Positions 37,121 to 47,351 are shown, numbered from the stretch's first letter. The stretch is DNA of 64,000 bases from Pseudomonas sp. FP453 (GCF_030687495.1 NZ_CP117435.1:1364001-1428000), one strand, 5' to 3'. Notes: generated by a model not told the origin, from the letters alone. Translations and numbers: made by a program.

Positions 37121-38623
37121 ATGAGCGACCAACAACTCGACCCGCAAGCCCTGCAACAGGAAGAAAACTCCCTGATCGCCCTGCGCAAGGAAAAGCTTGC
37201 TGCCGAGCGCGCCAAGGGCAATGCCTTCCCCAACGACTTCCGTCGCGAAAACTACTGCGATGCGTTGCAGAAGCAATACGCCGACAAGACCAAGGAAGAG
37301 CTGGCAGAGGCTGCGATCCCGGTCAAGGTGGCAGGTCGCATCATGCTCAACCGTGGTTCGTTCATGGTGATCCAGGACATGACCGGGCGCATCCAGGTCT
37401 ACGTCAACCGTAAAACCCTGTCGGAAGAAACCCTGGCCGCGGTGAAAACCTGGGACATGGGCGACATCATTGCTGCCGAGGGCACCCTGGCCCGTTCGGG
37501 CAAGGGCGACCTGTACGTTGAAATGACCAACGTGCGCCTGCTGACCAAATCCCTGCGCCCACTGCCCGACAAGCACCACGGCCTGACTGACACCGAACAA
37601 CGCTACCGCCAGCGCTACGTTGACCTGATCGTCAACGAAGACGTGCGCCACACCTTCCGTGTGCGTTCGCAAGTGATCGCGCACATCCGCAGCTTCCTGA
37701 TGGCGCGTGACTTCCTCGAAGTCGAAACGCCGATGCTGCAAACCATCCCCGGTGGTGCCGCGGCCAAGCCGTTCGAAACCCACCACAACGCGCTGGACAT
37801 GGAAATGTTCCTGCGTATCGCGCCGGAGCTGTACCTCAAGCGCCTCGTTGTCGGCGGCTTCGAGAAAGTGTTCGAGATCAACCGCAACTTCCGTAACGAA
37901 GGCGTTTCGACCCGTCACAACCCAGAATTCACCATGTTGGAGTTCTACCAGGCCTACGCCGACTACGAAGACAACATGGACCTCACCGAAGAACTGTTCC
38001 GCGAGCTGGCGCAGCTGGTCCTGGGCAGCACCGACGTGCCGTACGGCGACAAGGTGTTCCACTTCGGCGAGCCGTTCGTGCGCCTGTCGGTGTTCGATTC
38101 GATCCTCAAGTACAACCCTGAGCTGACCGCTGACGACCTGACCGACATCGACAAGGCCCGCGCCATCGCCAAGAAAGCCGGGGCCAAGGTGCTCGGCTTC
38201 GAAGGCCTGGGCAAGCTGCAGGTGATGATTTTCGAAGAACTGGTGGAGCACAAGCTGGAACAGCCGCACTTCATTACCCAGTACCCGTTCGAAGTGTCGC
38301 CGCTGGCCCGTCGCAACGATGACAACCCGAACGTCACTGACCGTTTCGAGCTGTTCATCGGCGGCCGTGAAATCGCCAACGCCTACTCCGAGTTGAATGA
38401 CGCGGAAGACCAGGCCGAGCGCTTCATGGCCCAGGTGGCTGACAAGGACGCCGGCGACGACGAAGCCATGCACTACGATGCAGACTTCGTTCGCGCCCTG
38501 GAGTACGGCATGCCGCCGACCGCTGGTGAAGGTATCGGCATCGACCGCCTGGTGATGTTGTTGACCAACTCGCCGTCGATCCGCGATGTGATCTTGTTCC
38601 CGCACATGCGGCCACAAGCGTAA
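37121..38623 (+). CDS. lysS: Lysyl-tRNA synthetase, class II
   Basis: The 500-aa enzyme charges tRNA-Lys. It has an N-terminal OB-fold anticodon-binding domain (about 60-160, [18 protein letters not shown]), then class II motif 2 ([20 protein letters not shown]) and motif 3 ([20 protein letters not shown]). Length matches E. coli LysS. It lies directly behind prfB, probably cotranscribed, and is closed by a strong terminator at 38639-38666. Confidence 0.97.
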   Translation: MSDQQLDPQALQQEENSLIALRKEKLAAERAKGNAFPNDFRRENYCDALQKQYADKTKEELAEAAIPVKVAGRIMLNRGSFMVIQDMTGRIQVYVNRKTLSEETLAAVKTWDMGDIIAAEGTLARSGKGDLYVEMTNVRLLTKSLRPLPDKHHGLTDTEQRYRQRYVDLIVNEDVRHTFRVRSQVIAHIRSFLMARDFLEVETPMLQTIPGGAAAKPFETHHNALDMEMFLRIAPELYLKRLVVGGFEKVFEINRNFRNEGVSTRHNPEFTMLEFYQAYADYEDNMDLTEELFRELAQLVLGSTDVPYGDKVFHFGEPFVRLSVFDSILKYNPELTADDLTDIDKARAIAKKAGAKVLGFEGLGKLQVMIFEELVEHKLEQPHFITQYPFEVSPLARRNDDNPNVTDRFELFIGGREIANAYSELNDAEDQAERFMAQVADKDAGDDEAMHYDADFVRALEYGMPPTAGEGIGIDRLVMLLTNSPSIRDVILFPHMRPQA

Positions 38624-38638
38624 GCGAAGCGAAATCCG

Positions 38639-38666
38639 AAGCCGCCTTTTATAAGGCGGCTTTTTT
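38639..38666 (+). terminator. Terminator after lysS
   Basis: A 10-bp stem AAGCCGCCTT/AAGGCGGCTT with a TTAT loop runs into six T residues. Confidence 0.93.
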
Positions 38667-38726
38667 ATGTGGCGTATTTAAGCGTCAAGCAAATAGCGCC
38701 AGGTTTTGATCTATTCAAGGATGTAT

Positions 38727-39446
38727 GTGGTGAACCGCGTTATGGCTCAAGAAGGCGCCGCCGGCATTGCTGCTGCCGTGGCGGAAAGTGTCCAGTACCA
38801 GGGCCGCAAGGCCAGTCGCCGGGGCAGCGAGCAGCGCCGGCAAGATATTCTCGATGCGGCCATGCGCATCGTCGTGCGGGACGGCGTACGTGGCGTACGC
38901 CATCGCGCGGTGGCGGCGGAGGCGGGCGTGCCGCTGTCGGCCACCACCTACTATTTCAAGGATATCGATGACCTGCTCACCGATACCTTCGCCCAATACG
39001 TCGAACGCAGTGCGGCGTTCATGGGCAAGCTGTGGGTGCGCAACGAAGGCTTGCTGCGGGAGATGGTCGCTTATGGCGATGGCAGCCCGCAGTCGCGCTC
39101 GCAACTGGCCGATGACATCGCCCGGCTGACGGCCGACTACGTGATGCGCCAACTGACCAACCGCCGTGAACACCTGATGGCCGAGCAGGCGTTTCGCCAG
39201 GAAGCCTTGTTGAACCCGCGCCTGGCCGAACTGGTGCGCTCCCACCAGCAGATCCTGTTGCAGGGCACCGGGCAGTTTTTCCAGGTGCTGGGTTCGCGCG
39301 AGCCGCAGCAGGACGCCAAGGTGTTGACGGCCATCATCGGTCGGATGGAGTATCAGGGCCTGCTCGGCAGCGCAGACAGCCTGACCGGTGAAGAGATGCT
39401 TGAAATCCTCAAGCGCTACATGCATTTGGTGTTGGCGTCGGTCTGA
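38727..39446 (+). CDS. TetR-family transcriptional regulator
   Basis: The protein is about 239 aa. The DNA-binding domain lies near residues 35-80 (RRQDILDAAMRIVVRDGVRG, then AGVPLSATTYYFKDIDDLL), preceded by an unusually long Ala- and Arg-rich tail of about 30 residues. The start is uncertain: GTG 38727 has AAGGA at the right distance, while ATG 38742 is the first in-frame ATG with weak support. A TetR gene beside lysS is also found in P. aeruginosa as I recall. Target genes are unknown; the following QEGLA gene is 43 bases away and could be in the same unit. Confidence 0.85.
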   Translation: MVNRVMAQEGAAGIAAAVAESVQYQGRKASRRGSEQRRQDILDAAMRIVVRDGVRGVRHRAVAAEAGVPLSATTYYFKDIDDLLTDTFAQYVERSAAFMGKLWVRNEGLLREMVAYGDGSPQSRSQLADDIARLTADYVMRQLTNRREHLMAEQAFRQEALLNPRLAELVRSHQQILLQGTGQFFQVLGSREPQQDAKVLTAIIGRMEYQGLLGSADSLTGEEMLEILKRYMHLVLASV

Positions 39447-39489
39447 CGTAGGCTGCTGGGGCACATAACGTTTAAAGAGGAAGTTCCAG

Positions 39490-40767
39490 GTGGACGATTA
39501 CCAGCAGACGATACGCACCTTGTCTGATCGCATTGTGCTGGCGCAAACACCGATTCGCGTCCTCGACGCCGTGAAGTGGGACGACAGCATTCGCCAGGGT
39601 TTCCTCAAGGCCAAGGGCAAGGAAATGCCGGCCGTCAGCCGTGACTATTACCTCAACCGACCGCTGTCGTTCGATTCCAGCGCGGTCAAGCTGGAGTTCC
39701 AGAACATCGAGCGCGACATCACCCGGCGCCTCGGCCAGTTCAGCCCGGTGGGGCAGATCATGCGTCGCATGTGCCGCGAATACCGCATGGTGGTACGCAT
39801 GCTCGAAGCGCGGGGCACCGAAGACTTCGGCCTGATCTCCCAGGAACTCTACGGCGCCGCCTCCGATGCGTTCCACGCCGGCGACCCGACCCTCGCCGAC
39901 CTCGGCCTGATGCTCTCCGACTACCTGAACAATATCGACGGCCGTGGCGACCTGAAGGACGAGGCCAAGACCCTCACCGCCAAGGACGCCGTCGCCCTGC
40001 TGCAAACCCGCCTGAACAAGGTGTTTGGCGAGGCCGAGGAAACCATCCGCGTGTTCGAGTCCGACGGTATCGTCGCCGACGCGGCGGCGGGTGCCGACTA
40101 CATCAAGATCCGCGCCGACGCGATGTTCAACGACCGCGACGTGCGCGCCCTGGAAGTCCATGAAGGCCTGGTGCACGTCGGCACCACCCTCAACGGCCAG
40201 AACCAGCCGATCTGCACCTTCCTGTCCAAGGGCCCGCCGTCGTCCACCGTGACCCAGGAAGGCCTGGCGATCCTGATGGAGATCATCACCTTCGCCTCCT
40301 ACCCCAGCCGCTTGCGCAAGTTGACCAACCGCACCCGTGCCATCCATATGGTGGAGGAGGGCGCCGACTTCCTGCAGGTGTTCGAGTTCTTCCGTGAGCA
40401 AGGCTTTGAAATGGCCGAAAGCTACGGCAACGCCAGTCGCGTATTCCGTGGCTCGGTGCCGACGGGTCTGCCGTTTACCAAGGATCTGTCCTACCTCAAG
40501 GGCTTTATCATGGTCTACAACTATATCCAGCTGGCCGTGCGCAAAGGCAAGCTGGAACAAGTGCCGCTGCTGTTCTGCGGCAAGACCACCCTGGAAGACA
40601 TGCGCACCCTGCGCCAATTGGTGGACGAAGGTTTGGTGGTGCCGCCGAAGTATTTGCCGGAGCAGTTCCGCGACATGAACGCGCTGGCGGCGTGGATGTG
40701 CTTCTCCAACTTCCTCAACCACTTGAGCCTGGATCGGATCGAGGCGGATTACTCGAATATCCTCTGA
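39490..40767 (+). CDS. DUF1704 / QEGLA-motif putative metallopeptidase
   Basis: The 425-aa protein of the flavohemoglobin expression-modulating QEGLA family contains HEGLVH at residues 224-229 (an HExxxH pattern) and QEGLA at 256-260. DUF1704 also defines the eukaryotic MATCAP tubulin carboxypeptidases, whose zinc site uses HExxxH. A zinc peptidase activity is therefore plausible, though no bacterial substrate is known to me. Start is GTG 39490 with GAGGA upstream. There are no signal or membrane segments. It is followed by a REPIN. Confidence 0.85.
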   Translation: MDDYQQTIRTLSDRIVLAQTPIRVLDAVKWDDSIRQGFLKAKGKEMPAVSRDYYLNRPLSFDSSAVKLEFQNIERDITRRLGQFSPVGQIMRRMCREYRMVVRMLEARGTEDFGLISQELYGAASDAFHAGDPTLADLGLMLSDYLNNIDGRGDLKDEAKTLTAKDAVALLQTRLNKVFGEAEETIRVFESDGIVADAAAGADYIKIRADAMFNDRDVRALEVHEGLVHVGTTLNGQNQPICTFLSKGPPSSTVTQEGLAILMEIITFASYPSRLRKLTNRTRAIHMVEEGADFLQVFEFFREQGFEMAESYGNASRVFRGSVPTGLPFTKDLSYLKGFIMVYNYIQLAVRKGKLEQVPLLFCGKTTLEDMRTLRQLVDEGLVVPPKYLPEQFRDMNALAAWMCFSNFLNHLSLDRIEADYSNIL

Positions 40768-40798
40768 CGGATGTTCCTGAAGAAACCGGATCAAAAAA

Positions 40799-40887
40799 TG
40801 TGGGAGCTGGCTTGCCTGCGATAGCGGTGTATCAGTCACAGCTGTTTCAACTGAAAGATTGCTATCGCAGGCAAGCCAGCTCCCACA
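40799..40887. repeat. REPIN (AGCTGGCTTGCCTGCGAT type)
   Basis: Well conserved inverted GTGGGAGCTGGCTTGCCTGC arms lie between the QEGLA gene and the lipoprotein hydrolase gene. Confidence 0.9.
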
Positions 40888-40919
40888 GTTGATCTCATTT
40901 GTTCTTGAGAGATCGATCG

Positions 40920-40940
40920 TTCCCACGCTCTGCGTGGGAA
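40920..40940. repeat. TTCCCACGC hairpin repeat
   Basis: A perfect 9-bp inverted repeat with a TCT loop (TTCCCACGC/GCGTGGGAA) sits 62 bases before the hydrolase gene. I recognise this as another dispersed Pseudomonas palindrome, distinct from the REPIN next to it. Confidence 0.6.
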
Positions 40941-40981
40941 TGCAGCCCTTGGCGCTCTGCGCCACCTGGAGGCTTCAACGG

Positions 40982-41887
40982 ATGAGAATCCTCGGCATTC
41001 TGTGCCTGCTACTGACCTTGAACGGCTGCAGCTCCCTGCTGTTCTACCCCGAGCCCGGCCTGCCGTTCACGCCGGAAAAAGCCCGCCTGGCTTACCGTGA
41101 CATCACCCTCACCACCGCCGACGGGGTAAAACTCCACGCCTGGTGGCTGCCCGCCAAACCCGGCGTGCCGGTCAAGGGCACCGTGCTGCATCTGCATGGC
41201 AACGGCGGCAACCTGGCCTGGCACCTGGGCGGTAGCTGGTGGTTGCCAGAGCAGGGTTATCAGGTGTTGCTGCTGGACTATCGCGGTTATGGCCTGTCCG
41301 AAGGCAAGCCGTCGCTGCCGGCGGTTTACCAAGACATCGACGCCGCCTTCAGCTGGCTCGACAAGGCGCCCGAAACCCAACACCAACCCTTGATCGTCCT
41401 CGGCCAAAGCCTCGGCGGTGCGCTGGCGGTGCATTACCTGGCGGCCCACCCGGAGCGTCAGCCGCAACTCAAGGCGCTGGTCCTGGATGGCGTGCCCGCC
41501 AGTTATCGTGACGTAGGACAATTCGCCCTGAGCACCTCCTGGTTAACATGGCCGTTGCAGGTGCCTTTGTCGTGGCTGGTGCCGGACGCCGACAGTGCAA
41601 TCCAGGCCATGCCGAAGCTGACCGGCGTGCCGAAACTGCTGTTCCACAGCCTGGATGACCCGATTGTGCCGGTGGCCAACGTTTTGCGCCTGTATCAAGC
41701 GGCGCCACCGCCGAGGGTGTTGCAACTGACCCGTGGCGGCCACGTGCAGACCTTTGCCGACAAGACCTGGCAAACCGTGATGCTGCGCTATCTGGACGAC
41801 CCCCAGCACTTCAACGGCCTGCGTCGCCTGGGCGAAATCCCGAATTATCCCCTTCCCAAAGTTGATTCATCAGAGAGCCCGCAATGA
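40982..41887 (+). CDS. Alpha/beta hydrolase lipoprotein
   Basis: The 301-aa protein has a lipoprotein signal peptide (MRILGILCLLLTLNGC; the Cys at about residue 16 would be lipidated). The nucleophile elbow is GQSLGG in VLGQSLGGALAVHYLAAHP, the oxyanion region is HLHGNGGN, and a C-terminal GGHVQTF supplies the catalytic His. It resembles membrane-anchored BEM46/YfhR-like hydrolases of unknown substrate. ATG 40982 follows TGGAGG; the frame open from 40859 runs into the REPIN and is not used. It overlaps the next gene by 4 bases. Confidence 0.88.
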   Translation: MRILGILCLLLTLNGCSSLLFYPEPGLPFTPEKARLAYRDITLTTADGVKLHAWWLPAKPGVPVKGTVLHLHGNGGNLAWHLGGSWWLPEQGYQVLLLDYRGYGLSEGKPSLPAVYQDIDAAFSWLDKAPETQHQPLIVLGQSLGGALAVHYLAAHPERQPQLKALVLDGVPASYRDVGQFALSTSWLTWPLQVPLSWLVPDADSAIQAMPKLTGVPKLLFHSLDDPIVPVANVLRLYQAAPPPRVLQLTRGGHVQTFADKTWQTVMLRYLDDPQHFNGLRRLGEIPNYPLPKVDSSESPQ

Positions 41888-42210
41888 GCGAAGAACGCAA
41901 CATGATCCCGCTGATCCTCACCGGCATCGGCACCATTATCGGCACCGTCGGCTGCCTGTGGTTCTACGGTTACCTGCACTTCGCCAAGCCCGAAGATGCG
42001 CTGCTGCTCAGCGACTTCACCATGCTCAAGACCGTGCCGGGGGAGGATTACAAGATTTCCCTGACGCCGGCCGCACAAGTGGCGCAGTGCGTGGATGGCG
42101 TGCTGGTGATGTTCGATACCGAGCAGAAAGGTCTCAGTGGCGTGCTGGTGAACAACAAGAAGCAGGCAGTGCGCTGCATGGGTCAGGAAACGCCGCAATT
42201 GCAGCAGTAA
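41884..42210 (+). CDS. Membrane-anchored hypothetical protein (108 aa)
   Basis: One hydrophobic helix at about residues 8-28 (IPLILTGIGTIIGTVGCLWF) is followed by a soluble part of about 75 residues with two Cys. It is coupled to the hydrolase gene by an ATGA overlap. I recognise no domain. The pairing with a lipoprotein hydrolase suggests an envelope role. Confidence 0.75.
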   Translation: MSEERNMIPLILTGIGTIIGTVGCLWFYGYLHFAKPEDALLLSDFTMLKTVPGEDYKISLTPAAQVAQCVDGVLVMFDTEQKGLSGVLVNNKKQAVRCMGQETPQLQQ

Positions 42211-42309
42211 CCCGACCGGAAGGAACCATATTCTGTACGAGACCACTGATGGGTGTGTCGGCAAAGTTGAGACACAACTTACCCAATTGTGAACGTATGG
42301 AGTGTGAAT

Positions 42310-42567
42310 ATGCTTTCAGGTATCAACGGCATGGGCGGCAATATGGTCGGCAGCATGGACCAGATAGGTGGCCAGCAAGGGCAAGTGGACAAGGAGATGT
42401 TGAAAAAACTGCTGGAGGAGTTGATGGCCAGCGTAGGCGGCGCTCAACGTGGTAGCGGTGCCGGTGGTGCGGGTGGTGGTACTTCTGGGGGCGACCCTCA
42501 AGCCCAGGCACAAGGCCCGCAAATCCAGATGCCTGAACCAAACCAGGGCGCTGTCAACTTTGGCTAA
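42310..42567 (+). CDS. Small Gly/Met/Gln-rich hypothetical protein (85 aa)
   Basis: ATG 42310 has GGAG 8 bases upstream; a GTG at 42289 is in frame but unsupported. The product has a Met/Gly-rich start, one amphipathic helix (KEMLKKLLEELMASV, about residues 29-43) and a Gly- then Pro/Gln-rich disordered tail. It has no signal peptide and no cysteine. The composition recalls harpin-like or other secreted, heat-stable proteins, but it is far smaller than known harpins, so this is only a resemblance. A strong terminator follows. Confidence 0.65.
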   Translation: MLSGINGMGGNMVGSMDQIGGQQGQVDKEMLKKLLEELMASVGGAQRGSGAGGAGGGTSGGDPQAQAQGPQIQMPEPNQGAVNFG

Positions 42568-42571
42568 ATAG

Positions 42572-42602
42572 AAAAAACCCGCCGGATCAGGCGGGTTTTT
42601 TT
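42572..42602. terminator. Bidirectional terminator
   Basis: CCCGCC/GGCGGG stem with A-run on the left and seven T residues on the right. It serves the 85-aa gene and the convergent lptF gene. Confidence 0.9.
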
Positions 42603-42613
42603 ACAGCGCTCGA

Positions 42614-43400
42614 TCAGTTAGCGACGGCGGACCGTGGCTTGACCGGCTGGTTGTCGTTGGAAATGGTCACTTCAACCCGGCGATTCATGGCACGGCCCGA
42701 CACGCTGCCATTGTCGGCCACCGGGTATTCCTTGCCGTAACCCTGGGTCACGATGCGCGAAATATCCACGCCCTGTTGTGCCAGTGCACGTTGTACCGAA
42801 GCCGCGCGGCGCTCGGACAGGCTCTTGGTTGTACGCATCCGAACCGGTGCTGTCGGTGTAGCCTTCGACGATCACTTTACGGTCCGGGTTGTCGCGCAGG
42901 AACTGCGCCAGCTTGGTGATATTCACCAGGCCGCTGGATTTCAGGTCGGACTTGTTGGTGGCGAACAGCACGTCACCAAAGGTCACCAGCGTACCGCGAT
43001 CGGTTTGCTTGGCGTTCAGGCTGTCTTGCAGTTGCTTGATCTGTGCGTCACGGGCTTCCAGCAGGGCGCGGGCACGGTCGTCGCCGGCGTTTTTCAGCTT
43101 GGCTTCGGATTCGCGCAGGACGATGGTGTCCTTGGCCACTTCAACGCGCTGGTTGGTCAGGTAGGCCAACTGGTCGACCTTCTTCTGGTCTTCCTTGTCG
43201 CGGTAGGCCTTGTCGGCCTTGTCCAGCCATTCGCTGGCGTCCTTGGTTTCCAGCGCCGCGAGCTTGGTGGCTTGCGGGTTGGTTTGCAGGGCCGAGAAGT
43301 TGGTCCGTGCGTTTTCCAGGTTCGCGTTCGGCGGGGTGGAGCAGGCCGCCAGGGCAACGCTCATCGCCAGCAGGGCAGGGATCATCAATTGTTTACGCAT
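42614..43400 (-). CDS. lptF: OmpA-like outer-membrane lipoprotein LptF, interrupted by one extra base
   Basis: The composite 261-aa protein has a lipoprotein signal (MIPALLAMSVALAAC, lipobox Cys near residue 20), a coiled-coil middle (about 40-140) and a C-terminal OmpA peptidoglycan-binding domain (VIVEGYTDSTGSDAYN, then MNRRVEVTI). Length equals that of P. aeruginosa LptF. The frame breaks near 42825, where CCAAGAGCC should read CCAGAGCC: one extra base. The final part (QSLSERRAASVQRAL) is intact in the other frame. ATG 43400 follows AAAGGA. It is preceded on the same strand by a DUF4398 lipoprotein gene, as in P. aeruginosa. Confidence 0.88.
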
Positions 43401-43456
43401 AGTCGTGTCGTCCTTTCAATTCGATATCGGGTGCAATGCAATCGGGTGGCGGCGGC

Positions 43457-43882
43457 TTATGGCTGTTTGATCACAGCCGGGCGCATGCCTTCCTGACGCA
43501 GCTCCTGAACAGCTTTCTGGGAGTCCTTCACAGCCTGTTCAGCCTTGGCGGCCTGGGCTTTGCGCTCGGCCACGCGAGCGTCCCATTCAGCTTGTTCGGC
43601 CAGGCGACGGGCTTCATCGTAGTTCTTGTCGTGCATGGCAATTTCGGCTTGCTTGAGCTTGTCCTGGGCCGACTTCATTTCCACGGCGGCGTACTCGGTA
43701 CCGCCAGCGCTGACCGCGCTGTTCACGGCAGACTGGGTCACCGCATATTGCTCGGTCGGCGGGTTGCCGGCGCAGCCCGCGAGAACGAAGCTGGTACCGA
43801 TTGCCAGCGCGGCCAATTTAAGCCCGCGCAGGTGGTTAAACGAGGATTTGGCAGTGCTGGTCTTCATCGTCTTCAACTCCAT
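43457..43882 (-). CDS. DUF4398 lipoprotein
   Basis: The 141-aa lipoprotein has LAALAIGTSFVLAGC with a lipobox Cys near residue 37, then a helical domain rich in Ala, Lys and Gln (KLKQAEIAMHDKNYDEARRL) typical of DUF4398, likely a coiled coil along the periplasm. I chose ATG 43882, preceded by CAGGAG 7 bases away. The gene sits 56 bases upstream of lptF on the same strand and probably forms an operon with it. Confidence 0.88.
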   Translation of the reverse strand: MELKTMKTSTAKSSFNHLRGLKLAALAIGTSFVLAGCAGNPPTEQYAVTQSAVNSAVSAGGTEYAAVEMKSAQDKLKQAEIAMHDKNYDEARRLAEQAEWDARVAERKAQAAKAEQAVKDSQKAVQELRQEGMRPAVIKQP

Positions 43883-44052
43883 TGGATAACTCCTGAAAAA
43901 CTTAAAATCCATCCTGGGAGGTCGGTTGCGGGCCCGGCGGGTAAGGCACGTGACGCCTATTCAAACGGCCGTTCCAAGTGATGGCTTACTGGCTGTGACC
44001 GGAGGCGTTTTTGAATAGTTCAGAGAAGATGGCGATTTGCCTAAAAAAATAT

Positions 44053-44068
44053 CTGACTGATCGGTCAG
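44053..44068. promoter_or_regulatory. TetR-type palindrome upstream of the DUF4398-lptF unit
   Basis: CTGACTGATCGGTCAG is a 16-base near-perfect palindrome with one mismatched pair. It lies 171 bases upstream of the DUF4398 start and resembles operators of TetR-family proteins. No regulator gene is adjacent. Confidence 0.4.
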
Positions 44069-44152
44069 CGAAAAAACTTGGAACTTCTGCGTTGCGCAGG
44101 GGTACGCCGGGCCTGCGAGAGGCCCGGAATACAAGGGGTTTACCGCAAGGTG

Positions 44153-44497
44153 TCAGTGTTTCTGTTCGTCGGCACCCGCTGACAAATCATGCAGATAGCG
44201 GCGCGACAGCGTGAGGAAGCGCGGAGTAGGGCCGACGTCTTCGTACAACGGGTCGCCCTCTTCATCGGTGGCAATCACCTGCTGGCCCTTGATGTAGGGA
44301 AAGCTCGCTTCCAGCTCTTCAAGGGCGGCGCCGATCAGTTCGCCCAGCAATTCTTCAGGGTGGCGCTTGGGGTACATCTCGGTGATGGCCGCCAGCCGTG
44401 CGGCGGACTCCATATCCAGATGGATCGCGTACTCGGTCTTGGTCAAGCGACCCTTGGCGTTCTCTTCCCAATGCTGGGCCAGTTCTCGAATTTTCAT
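44153..44497 (-). CDS. Conserved hypothetical ('pilin assembly'-annotated) protein
   Basis: The 114-aa acidic cytoplasmic protein begins MKIRELAQHWEENAKGRLTK and contains SAARLAAITEMYPKRHPEEL, a ribbon-helix-like helical region. Homologues beside ppc in Pseudomonas are often labelled pilin assembly protein without firm evidence. I start at ATG 44497; the frame open to 44599 has no ribosome site. It is divergent from ppc. Confidence 0.75.
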   Translation of the reverse strand: MKIRELAQHWEENAKGRLTKTEYAIHLDMESAARLAAITEMYPKRHPEELLGELIGAALEELEASFPYIKGQQVIATDEEGDPLYEDVGPTPRFLTLSRRYLHDLSAGADEQKH

Positions 44498-44680
44498 GGC
44501 AACCTCAATAAAGCCCGCGATAGCAGGCGGTGATGAGTGACCAGCCGCGCGCGTGGATAAACGCGCCGGCTCAGTGTTGAGACTAGCTGCATCCCACAAG
44601 GTTTAAAGTCTTGTCAGAAATGGATGCTGACGGCACTCTGGCAGACCTGCGCGTCCCGGATTCCTGCTGGAGATTGGCTG

Positions 44681-47308
44681 ATGAGTGATATCGATGCACG
44701 CTTGCGTGAGGACGTTCACCTGCTGGGTGAACTGTTGGGCAATACCATTCGAGAGCAGTACGGCGACGGTTTTCTCGACAAGATCGAGCAGATCCGCAAA
44801 GGCGCCAAGGCCGACCGGCGTGGCGCTGGCGATGAATTGAGCGCGAGCCTCAACCAGTTGCAGGAAGACGAGTTGCTGCCGGTGGCCCGGGCCTTCAACC
44901 AGTTCCTCAACCTGGCCAATATCGCCGAGCAGTACCAACTGATTCACCGGCGCGATGAGTCGCAGCCGGCGCCGTTCGAAGCCCGCGTGCTGCCCGAGTT
45001 GCTGGCGCGCCTGCAAAGCGAAGGCCACAGCAATGAATCCCTGGCCCGCCAACTGGCGCGGCTGGAGATCGAGCTGGTCCTTACCGCCCACCCTACCGAG
45101 GTGGCGCGCCGTACGCTGATCCAGAAATACGATGCGATTGCCGCACAATTGGCGTTGCAGGATCACCGCGACCTCACCACGGCCGAGCGCCAGCAGATCC
45201 GCGAGCGCCTGCAACGGCTGATCGCCGAGGCCTGGCACACCGAAGAAATCCGCCGCGTGCGCCCCACACCTGTCGACGAAGCCAAGTGGGGCTTCGCGGT
45301 GATTGAACATTCGCTGTGGCACGCCATCCCCAATTACCTGCGCAAGGCCGACCAGGCCCTGCATGCCGCTACCGGCCTGCGCCTGCCCCTCGAAGCCGCG
45401 CCGATTCGCTTTGCTTCCTGGATGGGCGGCGACCGCGACGGCAACCCGAACGTCACCGCGCCGGTGACCCGCGAAGTGCTGTTGTTGGCACGCTGGATGG
45501 CGGCGGACCTGTACCTGCGCGACATAGACCACCTGGCCTCGGAGCTGTCGATGCAGCAGGCCAGCCCGGCGTTGCAGGCCAAGGTTGGCGACAGCGTCGA
45601 GCCGTATCGCGCGTTGCTTAAACAGTTGCGCGAACGCCTGCGTGCAACGCGGCAATGGGCCCACGCGTCATTGACCGCCGCCACCCCGGCGCCCGTCGAG
45701 GTCCTGCAGAACAACCGTGACCTGCTCGACCCGCTGGAGCTGTGCTATCAGTCGCTGCACGAATGCGGCATGGGTGTGATTGCCGACGGCCCGCTGCTCG
45801 ATTGCCTGCGCCGCGCCGTGACCTTTGGCTTGTTCCTGGTGCGCCTGGATGTGCGCCAGGACTCCAGTCGCCATTCGGCGGCCATGACCGAAATCACCGA
45901 TTACCTTGGCCTGGGCCGTTATGAGGACTGGGACGAAGACGCGCGCATCAGCTTCCTGACAGAGGAGCTGAGTAACCGTCGACCGTTGCTGCCGGGCTAT
46001 TTCAAACCGTCGGCGGACACCGCCGAAGTCTTGAATACCTGTAAGGAAATTGCCGCCGCGCCTGCTGCTTCGTTGGGCTCCTATGTCATCTCCATGGCCG
46101 GCGCTGCGTCGGACGTGCTCGCCGTGCAACTGCTGCTCAAGGAGTCGGGCGTGCAGCGGCCGATGCGTGTGGTGCCGCTGTTCGAAACCCTGGCCGACCT
46201 GGATAACGCCGGCCCGGTGATCGAGCGCCTGTTACTGCTGCCAGGCTATCGCGCGCGGCTGCAAGGCCCGCAGGAAGTGATGATCGGCTACTCCGACTCG
46301 GCCAAGGACGCCGGCACCACCGCCGCCGCCTGGGCGCAATACCGCGCACAGGAGCGCTTGGTGGACATCTGCCGCGAGCAGCAGGTGGAACTGCTGTTGT
46401 TCCACGGTCGCGGTGGCACCGTGGGGCGTGGCGGCGGCCCGGCCCACGCGGCGATCCTGTCGCAGCCGCCAGGCTCGGTGGCAGGGCGCTTCCGCACCAC
46501 CGAACAAGGCGAAATGATCCGCTTCAAATTCGGCCTGCCGGACATCGCCGAGCAAAACCTCAATCTCTATCTGGCAGCGGTGCTGGAAGCGACCTTGCTG
46601 CCACCGCCGCCACCGGAGCCGGCCTGGCGCCATTTGATGGACGAATTGGCGGCAGACGGTGTCAGCGCCTACCGCGCCGTGGTGCGGGAAAATCCGCAGT
46701 TCGTCGAGTACTTCCGCCAGTCCACCCCGGAGCAGGAGCTGGGCCGCTTGCCCCTGGGCAGTCGCCCGGCCAAGCGCCGTGCGGGGGGCATTGAAAGCCT
46801 GCGCGCGATCCCATGGATCTTTGGTTGGACCCAAACCCGCCTGATGCTGCCCGCCTGGCTTGGCTGGGAAGCCGCGCTGAGCAAGGCGCTGGAGCGTGGC
46901 GAAGGGGAGCTGCTGGGGCAGATGCGCGAGCAGTGGCCGTTCTTCCGCACCCGCATCGACATGCTGGAAATGGTCCTGGCCAAGGCCGATGCGGACATCG
47001 CCCGGCTGTATGACGAGCGCCTGGTGCAGCCAGACCTGTTGCCATTGGGTGCGCACTTACGCGACCTATTGTCGCAGGCATGCAGCGTGGTGCTTGGCCT
47101 GACTGGCCAGTCGCAACTGCTGGCCCATAGCCCTGACACCCTGGAGTTTATCCGCCTGCGCAACACCTACCTCGACCCCTTGCACCTGTTGCAGGCCGAG
47201 TTGCTGGCACGTTCGCGCCAACAAGAGGCGGCGCAGGACAGCCCTCTGGAACAGGCGCTGCTGGTGTCCGTGGCCGGTATTGCCGCCGGTTTGCGCAACA
47301 CCGGCTAA
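44681..47308 (+). CDS. ppc: Phosphoenolpyruvate carboxylase
   Basis: The 875-aa enzyme fixes bicarbonate on PEP to make oxaloacetate, an anaplerotic step. Catalytic phrases present: [13 protein letters not shown] near residue 135, [10 protein letters not shown] near 535, [14 protein letters not shown] near 575 and a C-terminal region ending AAGLRNTG, the usual conserved NTG end. ATG 44681 has TGGAG upstream; an in-frame ATG at 44624 is less likely. It is a single gene. Confidence 0.96.
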   Translation: MSDIDARLREDVHLLGELLGNTIREQYGDGFLDKIEQIRKGAKADRRGAGDELSASLNQLQEDELLPVARAFNQFLNLANIAEQYQLIHRRDESQPAPFEARVLPELLARLQSEGHSNESLARQLARLEIELVLTAHPTEVARRTLIQKYDAIAAQLALQDHRDLTTAERQQIRERLQRLIAEAWHTEEIRRVRPTPVDEAKWGFAVIEHSLWHAIPNYLRKADQALHAATGLRLPLEAAPIRFASWMGGDRDGNPNVTAPVTREVLLLARWMAADLYLRDIDHLASELSMQQASPALQAKVGDSVEPYRALLKQLRERLRATRQWAHASLTAATPAPVEVLQNNRDLLDPLELCYQSLHECGMGVIADGPLLDCLRRAVTFGLFLVRLDVRQDSSRHSAAMTEITDYLGLGRYEDWDEDARISFLTEELSNRRPLLPGYFKPSADTAEVLNTCKEIAAAPAASLGSYVISMAGAASDVLAVQLLLKESGVQRPMRVVPLFETLADLDNAGPVIERLLLLPGYRARLQGPQEVMIGYSDSAKDAGTTAAAWAQYRAQERLVDICREQQVELLLFHGRGGTVGRGGGPAHAAILSQPPGSVAGRFRTTEQGEMIRFKFGLPDIAEQNLNLYLAAVLEATLLPPPPPEPAWRHLMDELAADGVSAYRAVVRENPQFVEYFRQSTPEQELGRLPLGSRPAKRRAGGIESLRAIPWIFGWTQTRLMLPAWLGWEAALSKALERGEGELLGQMREQWPFFRTRIDMLEMVLAKADADIARLYDERLVQPDLLPLGAHLRDLLSQACSVVLGLTGQSQLLAHSPDTLEFIRLRNTYLDPLHLLQAELLARSRQQEAAQDSPLEQALLVSVAGIAAGLRNTG

Positions 47309-47351
47309 GGTTTTCCAAGTGTTCTCAACGGCTTGCAGATAAACCACGGCG

